Assembly: GCA_937928595.1 (NCBI GenBank)
Contig: CALGJV010000025.1
Coordinates: forward strand, 1 to 64,000
Length of the DNA stretch: 64,000 bases
Reading direction: 5' to 3'
From: an uncultured Phycisphaerae bacterium
Lineage (GTDB): Bacteria > Planctomycetota > Phycisphaerae > UBA1845 > Fen-1342
The translations under genes were made by a program, and so were the position numbers. The notes beneath the pieces are model-generated. The model searched no databases. It was not told the DNA's origin and saw only the letters and a list, made by a program, of their open reading frames with translations. Shown here in pieces: positions 28,375 through 37,423 of the stretch (position 1 is its first letter; every line of letters begins with the position of its first letter).

Positions 28375-29726
28375 ATCTCCGCGCTCTGCTGTTGCGGCTC
28401 GGCCGCGCCGAGCTCTGGCTGCCCGCGGGGCTTGTGCTCGTGGCGCTGCTCGGCGGCCGCCTGCTCCAGGATCCGCGGCTGATCGCCCTCGGTGAACGCG
28501 ACCGTCAGGCGTTCGGCCGTCTGCCGGAGTGGCGGGCGCGGTTCGACGCGCTCAGCGCGACGTGTGGCGCCGGCCTGCTGACCAACCGGCTTCGCGACTA
28601 CACGCCCGCCGGCCGCTGGACGCTGGTCGGGCTCGGCGCCGCGGGCGCGGTGCTGTACCTCGCGGCCGCGCGGCAGGTCGTCGGCCGGCTCGCGGGGCTG
28701 GCGCTGCCGAGCCTGCCGATGATCCTCGGGGCGTTGGGAGTGGTCCTCATGCTGGCGACGGCCGCGATGGTGGTGGCGGACCGTTGGAGCGGCGCGGTGC
28801 TCGGAGCCGAGCGGGCCGCGTGGCTGGGCCTCAGCGCGGCCCTGTCGCTCGGTTTCAGCACGCCGCCGGTGGAAGGCCCGGCGCTGCGCTGGACGCTGGC
28901 CGCGGTCTCGCTCGTCACAGCTCTGGGGTGGAGCGTCTGGCTGGTCGTGCCGCTGCGACGCGCCGGCTGGCGGCTGCGCGGTCTCATCCTGAGCGTGGCC
29001 GCATATGTGCTGCTCCTGGTCGGAGCGGCGGGGTTGATGACCTTGTTCGAGGCACCCCGGACGATCAGTGCTGCGGTCGCGGAGCGGGGGCGGACGGCCC
29101 GTCCCGCGCCAGCCGCCCGGTTCGCCCAGTGTCTTTCGGCGGCGGCCGCGGCCGGGGGTAGCGGCATCGCCCTTGATGCACTGGGCGACCGGCGCGTCAC
29201 CGAGGGAACAAAGCTCACACTGGCCGGACTGGTGACGCTCGGCGGCCTCGGCGGAAGCATGGCCGGGGGAATCAAGTTGACGGGCGTCTTGTCGCTAATC
29301 CTCTTTCTAACAAGCGCTTGTGTTCGCTGTGACCCGTCGGGCGATATGTCCGTCGGGCGGCCTGTCGTGGCGGCGGCCGGGGGGCTGGCAGCGGTGCTCG
29401 GCCTGACGCTGGTGGTCGCGGTCGGGCTGCTGGCGATCGAGTCCGGGATCGGTTCCGCTTACGACGCTCCGCCGACGGTGGGCGACGCCTTGTTGGACGC
29501 GGCCTCGGCGGTCAGTGGGGCGGGGCTGACCGGGGGATTGGTCGAGTCGCTGACCAGCGAGCGGCTCTCCAGCGGGATTCAGCAGACGGTCGATGAGTAC
29601 CAATACGGCATGGTTTGGCTCATAGCGGCGATGCTGCTGGGGCGGGTCGTGCCGCTGGTGGTCGTCGGCCGGCTGGCGGGAGTCCCTTCCGCAGCTCCCG
29701 CGCCGCGCTGGCCCGTCGTGATCTGA
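28371..29726 (+). CDS. TrkH/KtrB-like membrane protein (divergent)
   Basis: A 451-residue polytopic protein with about ten spans. Three segments recall TrkH/KtrB pore repeats: SATCGAGLLTNRLRDYTPAGR, LGGSMAGGIKLTGV (compare GGSTGSTAGGIK of TrkH) and SAVSGAGLTGG. The first membrane-pore unit is poorly conserved. A potassium-uptake role is possible but the filter residues are too degenerate to be sure. It overlaps the mutS stop by four bases, so it is translationally coupled to a repair gene it has no known link with. Confidence 0.6.
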
Positions 29727-29799
29727 CGGCAGCGCCGACCGGCCCGACGGAAACGGCGGACGGAAGCCGGCCGCAGCACCGGTGTCAGGAGGACACGGC

Positions 29800-30465
29800 G
29801 TGAACGTGATCGGGGTCATCCCCGCGCGGGCCGGCTCGCGACGCCTGCCCGGCAAGAACCTGTGCCGGCTGGGCGGCCGGCCGCTGGTCGCGTGGACGTG
29901 TGAAGCGGCCCGCGCCAGCGGCGTTCTCGACGCGCTCTACATCAACACCGACAGCCCCGAGATCGCCGCCGTCGCCCGGGCCTGCGGCGCGCAGTGTCCG
30001 ACGCTGCGGCCGGCGCACCTCGCGGCCGACGACACGCCGACGCGCGACGCGAACCTGTTCCTGCTGGACCTGCTGGCGCGGCGGGGCGCGCGGGCCGACG
30101 CGGTCATGATCCTCCAGCCCACGTCGCCGCTGCGCACCGCGGACGACATCCGCGCGGCCTGGGCGCTGTACGAGGAGCACGCGCCCTGCGCCGTCGTGTC
30201 GGTGGCGCCGGTGGCGCCGGAAGCGTGGCTCGGCCGCATCGCCCGCAACGGCGAGTTCGAGCGCAGCGCCGGCGACGAGCTGATGTACCGCCTCAACGGC
30301 GCGATCTACATCCACGGCTGGGACGACTACGTGACGAACCACGCGGCCCGCCGAACGATGGCCTACGTCATGCCCGCGAGCCGCGCCATCGACATCGACA
30401 CGGCCGAAGACCTCGAGCATGTGCGCTCGATCGTGGAGTGTGCGGCCGGGGCGGCGCCCGCGTAG
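29800..30465 (+). CDS. neuA: Acylneuraminate (nonulosonate) cytidylyltransferase
   Basis: A 221-residue nucleotidyltransferase. The N-terminus VIGVIPARAGSRRLPGKNL is the CTP-binding signature of NeuA/KdsB-type enzymes. MILQPTSPLRTADDI and the C-terminal IDIDTAEDLEH are NeuA-specific. It activates a nine-carbon sugar acid as its CMP derivative for transfer to glycans. GTG 29800 has a full AGGAGG seven bases upstream and is preferred to the in-frame ATG at 29782. First gene of a neuA-neuB-neuC run with short gaps. Confidence 0.88.
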   Translation: MNVIGVIPARAGSRRLPGKNLCRLGGRPLVAWTCEAARASGVLDALYINTDSPEIAAVARACGAQCPTLRPAHLAADDTPTRDANLFLLDLLARRGARADAVMILQPTSPLRTADDIRAAWALYEEHAPCAVVSVAPVAPEAWLGRIARNGEFERSAGDELMYRLNGAIYIHGWDDYVTNHAARRTMAYVMPASRAIDIDTAEDLEHVRSIVECAAGAAPA

Positions 30466-30489
30466 GCCGGCCGCGAGGACGGAGGCGCC

Positions 30490-31554
30490 ATGTCGGCCGC
30501 CCAGGCGCAGCGCGTGGTGCGAATCGCGGGCCGACCGGTCGGCGACGGGTATCCCGCGCTGCTGATCGCCGAGGCGGGGGTCAATCACGACGGGCGCGTC
30601 GCGGACGCCCTGCGGCTGGTGGACGTGGCCGCGGCGGCCGGCGCCGACGTCGTCAAGTTCCAGATGTTCCGGGCGGCGGAGCTGGTCACGGCCGATGCGG
30701 CGACGGCGGCGTACCAGCGCAGCGGCGGCGAAACGTCGCAGCACGCGCTGCTGCGGCGGCTGGAACTGTCGGACGACGACTTCGCGCGCGTGGCGGAACG
30801 CTGCCGACGGCGGGGCATCCTGTTCCTGGCGACGCCGTTCAGCCCGCCCGACGTTGAGCGCCTCGTGCGGCTGGACGTGCCGGCCCTGAAGCTGGCCTCG
30901 ACCGATCTCAACAACGTGCCGCTGCTCCGCCGCGCCGCCGCCACCGGGTTGCCGCTGATCGTCTCTACCGGGGCAGCCACGGCGGACGAGATCGCGGCGG
31001 CCGTCGCGCGGCTGCGGGGGCTGGGCCTGAGCGACCGGCTGATCCTGCTGCACTGCGTGAGCGGCTACCCGACGCCGCTCGAGGCCGCCAATCTGCGGGC
31101 CGTGGCGACCCTGCGGGTCCTGAGCGGCGTGCCGTGCGGCTTCAGCGACCACACGACCTCCACGGCCATCGCGGGCTGGGCGGTCGCGGCGGGAGCGTGC
31201 GTGCTCGAAAAGCACTTCACGCTGGACCGGCGGCGGCCGGGGCCCGACCATGCGTTCTCGCTCGAGCCGGACGCGCTGGCGGAGTACGTGCGGGCGGCCC
31301 GCGACGCCGAGCGGGCGCTGGGCCGCGGCACGCTCGGGATGACCGCGCTGGAGCGCGACGTGCGCCGCGTGGCCCGCAAGAGCGTCGTCACGGCGACGGC
31401 GATTCGCGCCGGGACGCCGCTGACGGCCGAACTGCTCACCGTGAAACGCCCCGGCGGCGGCATCCCGCCGGACGAGTTCGAGGCGGTGCTCGGCCGGCGC
31501 GCGGCGAACGATCTCGCGCCGGACACCGTCCTGACGTGGGAGATGCTCGAGTAG
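30490..31554 (+). CDS. neuB: N-acetylneuraminate/legionaminate-type synthase
   Basis: A 354-residue two-domain protein. The TIM-barrel part has LIAEAGVNHDGRV, ADVVKFQMF, FLATPFS, LKLASTDLNNVPLL and LHCVSGYPTP. The Mn ligand His lies in GFSDHTTS, and LEKHFTLDR follows. The last 65 residues form the SAF (antifreeze-like) domain (RKSVVTATAIRAGTPLTAELLTVKRPGGGI). It condenses phosphoenolpyruvate with an N-acetylated hexose. Which acid is made (sialic, legionaminic or pseudaminic) cannot be read from motifs alone. The neighbouring neuC favours sialic or legionaminic acid. Confidence 0.88.
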   Translation: MSAAQAQRVVRIAGRPVGDGYPALLIAEAGVNHDGRVADALRLVDVAAAAGADVVKFQMFRAAELVTADAATAAYQRSGGETSQHALLRRLELSDDDFARVAERCRRRGILFLATPFSPPDVERLVRLDVPALKLASTDLNNVPLLRRAAATGLPLIVSTGAATADEIAAAVARLRGLGLSDRLILLHCVSGYPTPLEAANLRAVATLRVLSGVPCGFSDHTTSTAIAGWAVAAGACVLEKHFTLDRRRPGPDHAFSLEPDALAEYVRAARDAERALGRGTLGMTALERDVRRVARKSVVTATAIRAGTPLTAELLTVKRPGGGIPPDEFEAVLGRRAANDLAPDTVLTWEMLE

Positions 31555-31557
31555 CGC

Positions 31558-32778
31558 ATGCCGCGTCGGATCGCCGTCATCACGGGCACGCGGGCTGAAT
31601 ACGGCCTGCTGGTTTCACCGCTGCGGGCCATCGCGGCCGACGCGCGGCTCGAGCTCCAGCTCGTCGTGACCGGGATGCACCTGCTGCCCGCGTTCGGCCG
31701 GACGATCGACCAGATCCGAGCGGACGGGTGCCGCATCGCGGCCCGCGTCCCGATGCAACGCGGCGATGATCGGCCGGGCGATCAGGCCGCGGGCCTCGCG
31801 CGCGGCGTCGCGGGCATGGCCCGCTATTTCGAGCGGGCCCGCAGCGACATCGTCGTCGTCCTGGGCGACCGCATCGAGGCCATGGCCGGGGCGCTGGCGG
31901 CGGTGACGACCGGGCGGGTGCTGGCCCACATCCACGGCGGCGACGTCGCCCCGGGCGACTTCGACGACAGCCTGCGGCACGCGATCACGAAGCTCGCCCA
32001 CGTGCATTTCGCGGCCACGCGCGGGGCGGCCCGCCGCATCCGGCGCCTGGGCGAGGACCCGCGCCGCATCCACGTGGTCGGCGCGGTCGGACTGGACCGC
32101 CTGCGGGCGATCCTGGCGCAGCGCGCCTGTCGGCGCTGCTACCCGCGTCGCCCGCCCACGCCGCAGCAACGCGCCCGCTGCACGCACTGTCCGCGGCACG
32201 GGCCCCTGCCGCCCAACCCCGTGAGCGTCCCCCGGCCGTACGCGCTGGTCGTGTACCACGCGTGGGGCCGGCCGGCCGCCGTCGAGCAGCGGACGATGGA
32301 CACGCTTCTGGGGGCGGTCGCGGCGGCGGGGCTGCGACGCGTGATCCTCTATCCGAACACCGACCGCGGCAACCGGGGCGTGATCGCCGCGCTCGAGCGG
32401 CACGCCCGCCGCAGCCCGCGGGGCGACGTGCAGGTCGTGCGGTCGCTGCCACGCGACGCCTACCTTCAGGCGCTGTGCGACGCGGCCGTGCTGATCGGGA
32501 ACTCGTCCAGCGGCGTGATCGAGGCGCCGCTGGCGGGCACGCCGTCGGTAAGCGTCGGGCCGCGGCAGGCCGGGCGCGAGCCGGGCGGCCCGACAGTGAT
32601 CGAATGCGGCGAGACGGCCGCAGCCGTGCGGGCGGCCCTGGCCCGCGCGCTGCGGATGCCCCGCCGGCCGGGCCGGCGGAGCGTGTACGGCGACGGGCGC
32701 GCCGGACCGCGGATCGCGCGCGTGCTGGCCGAGCTGCCGCTGACGGCCGAGACCACGCGCAAGGTCATCACGTACTGA
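31558..32778 (+). CDS. neuC: UDP-N-acetylglucosamine 2-epimerase (hydrolysing) with Cys-rich insert
   Basis: A 406-residue GT-B fold protein with TGTRAEYGLL, VVLGDRIEAMAGA, HIHGGD, the C-terminal IGNSSSGVIEAP nucleotide-binding motif and TPSVSVGPRQAGRE. NeuC releases UDP and forms ManNAc (or a diamino analogue) for NeuB. Between the two domains lies an unusual insertion with CRRC (191-194) and CTHC (208-211), a zinc-ribbon-like pair of CxxC motifs in an Arg/Pro-rich stretch. It starts three bases after neuB. Confidence 0.87.
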   Translation: MPRRIAVITGTRAEYGLLVSPLRAIAADARLELQLVVTGMHLLPAFGRTIDQIRADGCRIAARVPMQRGDDRPGDQAAGLARGVAGMARYFERARSDIVVVLGDRIEAMAGALAAVTTGRVLAHIHGGDVAPGDFDDSLRHAITKLAHVHFAATRGAARRIRRLGEDPRRIHVVGAVGLDRLRAILAQRACRRCYPRRPPTPQQRARCTHCPRHGPLPPNPVSVPRPYALVVYHAWGRPAAVEQRTMDTLLGAVAAAGLRRVILYPNTDRGNRGVIAALERHARRSPRGDVQVVRSLPRDAYLQALCDAAVLIGNSSSGVIEAPLAGTPSVSVGPRQAGREPGGPTVIECGETAAAVRAALARALRMPRRPGRRSVYGDGRAGPRIARVLAELPLTAETTRKVITY

Positions 32779-32803
32779 CCGGGGCCGCCCGCGGCGGAGA
32801 AGC

Positions 32804-34057
32804 TCAGATGACGCGGGTGCCGGCGACCCACACGCCCAGCGGCGCCGGCGCGGTCCGGACGAGGTCGGCCACCGGGTCGGGTGACGCCGGGTCGCACGGA
32901 AAGGCCGCCAGGTCGGCCCACTTGCCCGGCTCAAGCGACCCGATGGTCGCGCCCAGCTCCAGCGCGTGGGCCGCGTCGAGCGTGATCATGCGCAGCAGCG
33001 CCGCCGGCGGGGGCGGGTCCGGGGTCTGGGTCAGGACGAACTGCGCCTCGGCCAACAGTCGCAGGTCGTGGTTGCTGGCCGCGCTGTCGGTGCCGAGCGC
33101 GACCCGCACGCCGGCGCGCTGCATCGCCCGGAACGGGTGCGGCGGGTGCCCGAAGTACTGGTGCGCCCGCGGGCAGTACACGACCGTGTGGCCCGCCGCG
33201 GCCAGCCGTTCGGCCTCGCCGGCCTCGGCGTAGTTGAAGTGCGCCAGCAGGCCCGGCCGCACGTCGGCTGCGCAGCGCTCGAGCAGCTCGATCGCCGACA
33301 GGCCGGGCGAGCGCAGTCCGCACTGCGCCAGCAGGTCGCGCAGGAACGGCGGCAGCGCGGCCGTCTCGCCGAGGAGGAAAGCCCGCTCGGCGCGGGTCTC
33401 GGCCCAGTGCGTGCACCACGGCCGGCCGCGCTCGTGCGCCAGGCGCAGGGCCGCCCGCAGCTGGTCCGCGGGCACGGAGTACGGCGCGTGCGGCGTGAAG
33501 CCGACCGTCAGCCGGTCGTCCTCGACGACCTCGTCGGCCGCCGCGCGGAGCTCGTCGACGTTGCGGGGCGGGTCGTCGGCCAGCGCAAGCAGCTCGACGT
33601 AGCAGACCTTGCGGATCGGTCTGCGGCGCAGCACGCGCCAGTGCAGGTTGAGGCGCGAGATGTCGCCGACGCACGTCACGCCCGCCGCCAGCGACTGCGC
33701 CGCGCCGCGCGCGACGGCCGCGGTCTCGCGCTCCGCCTGGCCCGGCGCGCGGCGCAGCACGACCAGCCGCGGCAGCCATTCCCACAGCGACCCGGGCGGA
33801 ATACGGCCGGCGTAGTCGGTCAGCTCGAGGTGCGTGTGCGGGTTGACCAGGCCCGGCGTCAGCAGGGCGGCGCCGAGGTCATCGACGCGGTCACCGGGCC
33901 GGATGATCCCGGCCGCGGGGCCGACGGCCGTGATCCGCCCGTCCGCGATCCGCACACCGCCGCTCGGCAGCGGGGGGGCGGCGACGGGCGCGACCCACGC
34001 GGCGGTCAGAACCCGCGGCGTTCCGAGCTCGGCGGTTGGGGATTCGACTCGAACCAT
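32804..34057 (-). CDS. Amidohydrolase family deaminase (possible aminofutalosine or MTA/SAH deaminase)
   Basis: About 417 residues of the ATZ/TRZ-like amidohydrolase group. It has the metal motif NPHTHLEL, later ligands in GFTPHAPYS, CTHWAE and GTDSAASN, and the short N- and C-terminal beta-sandwich (ADGRITAVGP ... LEPGKWADLAAF). This group removes amino groups from purine and pterin rings. The start (ATG 34057, or TTG 34066) lies inside the 3' end of the phosphorylase gene, so the two are coupled. With mqnE nearby, deaminating aminofutalosine to futalosine is a reasonable but untested guess. Confidence 0.78.
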   Translation of the reverse strand: MVRVESPTAELGTPRVLTAAWVAPVAAPPLPSGGVRIADGRITAVGPAAGIIRPGDRVDDLGAALLTPGLVNPHTHLELTDYAGRIPPGSLWEWLPRLVVLRRAPGQAERETAAVARGAAQSLAAGVTCVGDISRLNLHWRVLRRRPIRKVCYVELLALADDPPRNVDELRAAADEVVEDDRLTVGFTPHAPYSVPADQLRAALRLAHERGRPWCTHWAETRAERAFLLGETAALPPFLRDLLAQCGLRSPGLSAIELLERCAADVRPGLLAHFNYAEAGEAERLAAAGHTVVYCPRAHQYFGHPPHPFRAMQRAGVRVALGTDSAASNHDLRLLAEAQFVLTQTPDPPPPAALLRMITLDAAHALELGATIGSLEPGKWADLAAFPCDPASPDPVADLVRTAPAPLGVWVAGTRVI

Positions 34058-34902
34058 GTGCGCCAATCGAGATCGATGCCCTCGGCCAGGTGCGGGGTCA
34101 TCGAGGACTCACAATCGCAGATGCCCGGCGTGGCCGGGAGCACCTCGGAGAAGCGCTCCAGCAGGCGCGGCATGCGCTCGACCGCGGACATGGCCCGTTG
34201 GCGCTCGACGCGTTCGTCGAGGGCGCGGCCGTCCTCGAACGGGCGGTAGTTGGTGCCGTCCTCGGCGTAGCGGCCGACGTAGCACAGGCTCGCGTAGCAC
34301 ATCTGAAGCTCTTTGACGAGGAAGACCTCGGGCGCGAGGGCCTGACCCAGCAGCTCGCCGCCGTAGCTGGCATACTTGCGGGCCTCGGCGGGCGTCTCGT
34401 GCCGCGGGCCCTCAACGCAGACGTACACGCCGCGCTCGGCGAACTCGCAGTTCTCGAGGGTGAGGGTGCGGGCCAGCGCGGCCCGTAGGCTGGGGCAGAA
34501 GACGGGCCATTGGCGGATGTGGCCGAGCCCCTTGTGCTCGAAGAAGGTCTGCGGGCGGGAGACGGTCTCGTCCACGAGGTCGTCGACGATGACGTACTGG
34601 CCGATCTTGAAGTTGTGGCTCAGGGCGCGGGTCTCGCTCCAGGAGAGGATGGACCGGACGCCGAGGTCCTTCAGGGCGTAGACGTTGGCGCGGTAGTTGA
34701 TGAAGCTCGGCGTGCAGTCGTAGCCGTGCTCGCCGTGCCGCGAGAGAAAGTAGAAGCTGCCGGAGCGCGACTCGCAGCGGAAGATCGGCTGCGAGTCGCC
34801 GAACGGCGTCGGGCGCGGGCCGAGCCGTTCGGCCACGAGCGCCCCCTGCTGGAGCAGGTTGTAAGCCGCCCGACCGCCGATACATGCCAGCGTGATCGCC
34901 AT
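34006..34902 (-). CDS. S-methyl-5'-thioadenosine phosphorylase-like nucleoside phosphorylase
   Basis: A 298-residue trimeric-type purine nucleoside phosphorylase. Evidence: FLSRHGEHGYDCTPSFINYRAN (phosphate and ribose binding), ALKDLGVRSILSWSETRAL, CVEGPRHETPAEAR, and a Met-rich base pocket (ELQMCYASLCYV). MTAP cleaves methylthioadenosine to adenine and the sugar phosphate. The usual catalytic Asp region near the C-terminus is replaced here by an insert with DGTNYRPFEDG, so substrate preference is open. Its 3' end overlaps the amidohydrolase start by about 50 bases. Confidence 0.8.
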   Translation of the reverse strand: MAITLACIGGRAAYNLLQQGALVAERLGPRPTPFGDSQPIFRCESRSGSFYFLSRHGEHGYDCTPSFINYRANVYALKDLGVRSILSWSETRALSHNFKIGQYVIVDDLVDETVSRPQTFFEHKGLGHIRQWPVFCPSLRAALARTLTLENCEFAERGVYVCVEGPRHETPAEARKYASYGGELLGQALAPEVFLVKELQMCYASLCYVGRYAEDGTNYRPFEDGRALDERVERQRAMSAVERMPRLLERFSEVLPATPGICDCESSMTPHLAEGIDLDWRTWFESNPQPPSSERRGF

Positions 34903-34952
34903 GACGTGCTCCCGCGGCGCCGGACGCCGACCCCGCCGACGCCGCGGACAGC

Positions 34953-34982
34953 AGTATATTGCCGCCCGGCGGCGGCCGCCAA
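34953..34982 (-). promoter_or_regulatory. Promoter of the phosphorylase/amidohydrolase pair
   Basis: On the minus strand TTGGCG (34977-34982), an 18-base spacer and TATACT (34953-34958), 50 bases before ATG 34902. Confidence 0.5.
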
Positions 34983-35011
34983 CGCGGGAGGCTCCGGCCG
35001 GGCCGCCACGC

Positions 35012-35677
35012 CTACGGCCGGGCCGGTGTCGCCAGCGCCTGCTCGATCGCCGCGACCACGTCCGCCGCGTCGGGCTTCGTCCGCGGCTCGAAGCGCGCCA
35101 CGACGCGCCCGTCGCGCCCGATCAGGAACTTCGTGAAGTTCCACTGGATGTCGCCCCCGAACCGGCCGTTCTTCTCGGGCGACGTGAGGAACCTGTACAG
35201 CTCATGCTGATCCCGACCCCGCACGGAGATCTTGCTGAACAGGTCGAACCGCACGCGGTAGCGGTCGGTGCAGAACCGCCGGATCTCCGCGTTCGTCCCC
35301 GGCTCCTGCCCGCCGAAGTTGTTGGCAGGGAACGCGAGGATGCGCAGCCCCCGCTCCGCGTACCGCTCGTGCAGCGTCTGAAGCTGCTCGTACTGCGGTG
35401 TCAGTCCGCACTGCGAGGCCACGTTCACGATCAGCACCACCTGCCCGCGGTAGCGCGCCAGCGGCACTTCGCGCCCCTCGATGTCGAGCACCGTGAAATC
35501 CAACGGGCTCGCGGCCGTCGCGGCCGTCACCGGCGCGCCGGCCGGGCGATTGGCGGCCGCTTCCGCGGGACGCGAAGCGGGCTGGGACGTGGGAGCGGTC
35601 GGTTGGGGCGGGCCCTGCTGGGCCGCGGCCCGGACGGACGCGAAGGCGGCAACGAGAAGCAGCATCAGACGAGTCAT
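35012..35677 (-). CDS. Exported glutathione peroxidase (Cys type)
   Basis: A 221-residue protein whose first 20 residues are a signal peptide (LMLLLVAAFASVRAAAQ), followed by an Ala/Pro/Thr linker to about residue 55. The GPx fold then has NVASQCGLTPQY, with Cys where animal enzymes have selenocysteine, FPANNFGGQEPG (Gln) and WNFTKF (Trp, Asn), which complete the catalytic tetrad. Such enzymes usually reduce peroxides with thioredoxin. ATG 35677 is the start that begins the signal peptide. Use of Cys here contrasts with the possible selenocysteine at 23767. Confidence 0.88.
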   Translation of the reverse strand: MTRLMLLLVAAFASVRAAAQQGPPQPTAPTSQPASRPAEAAANRPAGAPVTAATAASPLDFTVLDIEGREVPLARYRGQVVLIVNVASQCGLTPQYEQLQTLHERYAERGLRILAFPANNFGGQEPGTNAEIRRFCTDRYRVRFDLFSKISVRGRDQHELYRFLTSPEKNGRFGGDIQWNFTKFLIGRDGRVVARFEPRTKPDAADVVAAIEQALATPARP

Positions 35678-35778
35678 GGCGGTTGGTTCCTTGCAGAGTG
35701 AGCGGGCGGCGCGGCGACCCGTGCGGCCGCGACCGACCTGCGTCCTGGATGATAGGCGTGCGACGCCGCGGCGGGCGG

Positions 35779-36690
35779 CTACTGCGCCTGGAGGAACGAC
35801 TCGAGGTCGCGCTCGTTGACCGCGGGCTCGCCGGGGCTGACGTGGTCGAGCCGGCCGGCGTGCAGCCAGCGCTCGAGCTCGTCGACCTGCGCGTAGAGGT
35901 GGTCGAACGAGTCGACGACGAAGAGCAGCGGCTGGTAGTGGTCGATTTCGAAGTACTGGTTGATGACCCACTCGAGCTGGAAAGGAAAACGCTGCACGGC
36001 GGGCGATTCGAGACAATGGGCCAGCTCGCCGTACGAGCTGAGCAGGCCGCTGCCGTACGCCCGCAGCCCGTCGCCGACCCGCATCAGTCCGAACTCGATC
36101 GTGAACCAGAAGAAGCGGGCCAGGGCCTTGATGTTGCTCTCGACGCGCCGCACGCGGGCGTGCGCGTCGGAGACGGCGCGGGCCCGCTCGGCCGCGTGCC
36201 GCGCGACCGCGCCGAAGCGCACCAGCACGTCGGCGAAGGTCCGGTCGGTGTGCATGGGCACGTGGCCCGCGACGTCGTGGAAGATGTCGGGCTCGGGCAG
36301 GTAGTCGAGCGTGGCGCCGTCGCGGATGGTGATGGTCGTCGGGAAGGCCCGCTGCCGCAGGCAGTCGAAGAACTGGTACGCGGGCACGTAGCCGCTGACG
36401 GCCCGGGCCGAGAAGCCCGAGAGCGGCTCGAGGAAGCGGTTGATGTCTTCTAGCCGCGGGATCTGCTGCGGGTCGAGCGCGAGGTTGGCGACGCCCTCGA
36501 GGAACTTCGGATGGGCGTACTGCTCCCAGCGCGGGCGGATGCGGGCGTACAGCCGCCGCCACGTCTCCTGGTTGTCGGGGCTGTACAGCTCGTACGGCTG
36601 ACGGATGAAGAACTCGCCCGCGGCCCGGGCCTGCTCGATGAACGGCGCCCGCGTCGTCGTGAGTCCCGGGGATGTGGTCGTGGCGGTCAT
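35779..36690 (-). CDS. phhA: Phenylalanine 4-monooxygenase
   Basis: A 303-residue bacterial aromatic amino acid hydroxylase without the regulatory ACT domain of animal enzymes. Iron ligands are the two His in PDIFHDVAGHVPM and the Glu in FFWFTIEFGL. The pterin-site region FEPLSGF-like segment (EPLSGFSARAVSGYVPAYQFF) is present. It converts Phe to Tyr using tetrahydropterin and O2, so the cell meets oxygen. A pterin-4a-carbinolamine dehydratase is not next to it. A minus-strand TACAAT box at 36769-36774 lies upstream. Confidence 0.92.
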   Translation of the reverse strand: MTATTTSPGLTTTRAPFIEQARAAGEFFIRQPYELYSPDNQETWRRLYARIRPRWEQYAHPKFLEGVANLALDPQQIPRLEDINRFLEPLSGFSARAVSGYVPAYQFFDCLRQRAFPTTITIRDGATLDYLPEPDIFHDVAGHVPMHTDRTFADVLVRFGAVARHAAERARAVSDAHARVRRVESNIKALARFFWFTIEFGLMRVGDGLRAYGSGLLSSYGELAHCLESPAVQRFPFQLEWVINQYFEIDHYQPLLFVVDSFDHLYAQVDELERWLHAGRLDHVSPGEPAVNERDLESFLQAQ

Positions 36691-36799
36691 CGGTCGGTCC
36701 TTGAAAGGGGGCGGCCCGGATGACCTGCGGGGCCGCCGCTGCGGCCCCGTGCGCCGCCCGCCGCCTCATTGTATCCGCCCGAGCCGCCGGGCGCGCCGG

Positions 36800-37351
36800 T
36801 CATTTCCGCTTCAGCACGCCGCGCCAGCCGGTATCCTCGCCGAGCGGCTCCCGGGCCGAGGATGCCGCCCGGATGTCGTCGATGATGTAATAGCACAGCG
36901 GGTCCAGGGTCCGGGCCTCCGCCACCACCCGCCGCACCTCGCGCCGTCCGAGCTCGATGAAGAGCTCCTGCACCGGCCCATCGCGCCCCAGGCCGTCGAA
37001 CTGGGTCACACGCAATCCCTGGTCGCGGAAAGCCTGCGCCAGTTCCATGCCGCGGCGGGTCATGATCCGCACGACCTGCCGGCCCAACGCGATCTGCTGC
37101 TCGATCGTCATGCCGATGTAGTTGCCCAGGGCAAAGCCCAGCGCGTACGCCACCACGTACAGCGGCTGCGCGCGGACCTGGCCGATCACGCCCGACACGA
37201 CCGTCACCCAGATGGCCACCTCGAAAAACGCCAGGATGAATGACAGCCCGCGCCGCCCCTGCACGACCATGATCGTGCGGATCGTGCCGATCGACACGTC
37301 GGCGATGCGGGCCGCGATGATGAGCAGGCAGTGCAGCAGGACGGTCAGCAT
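36800..37351 (-). CDS. DUF2179/UPF0316-type membrane protein
   Basis: A 183-residue protein with three N-terminal spans (LLHCLLIIAARIADV, FILAFFEVAIWVTVVSGVIG, LYVVAYALGFALGNYIGM), then a cytoplasmic domain (VVRIMTRRGMELAQAFRDQGLRVTQFDGLGRDGPV and the following beta strands). This matches the UPF0316 (YebE-like) arrangement of DUF5698 followed by DUF2179. The function of the family is not established. ATG 37351 has GGAGG six bases upstream. Confidence 0.8.
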   Translation of the reverse strand: MLTVLLHCLLIIAARIADVSIGTIRTIMVVQGRRGLSFILAFFEVAIWVTVVSGVIGQVRAQPLYVVAYALGFALGNYIGMTIEQQIALGRQVVRIMTRRGMELAQAFRDQGLRVTQFDGLGRDGPVQELFIELGRREVRRVVAEARTLDPLCYYIIDDIRAASSAREPLGEDTGWRGVLKRK

Positions 37352-37423
37352 CCGACACCTCCGGGCGCGCGTCCGGTACGGGCGGCGGCCGCCGGACGGC
37401 ACGTTCGTCCCCCGGTTGGACCT

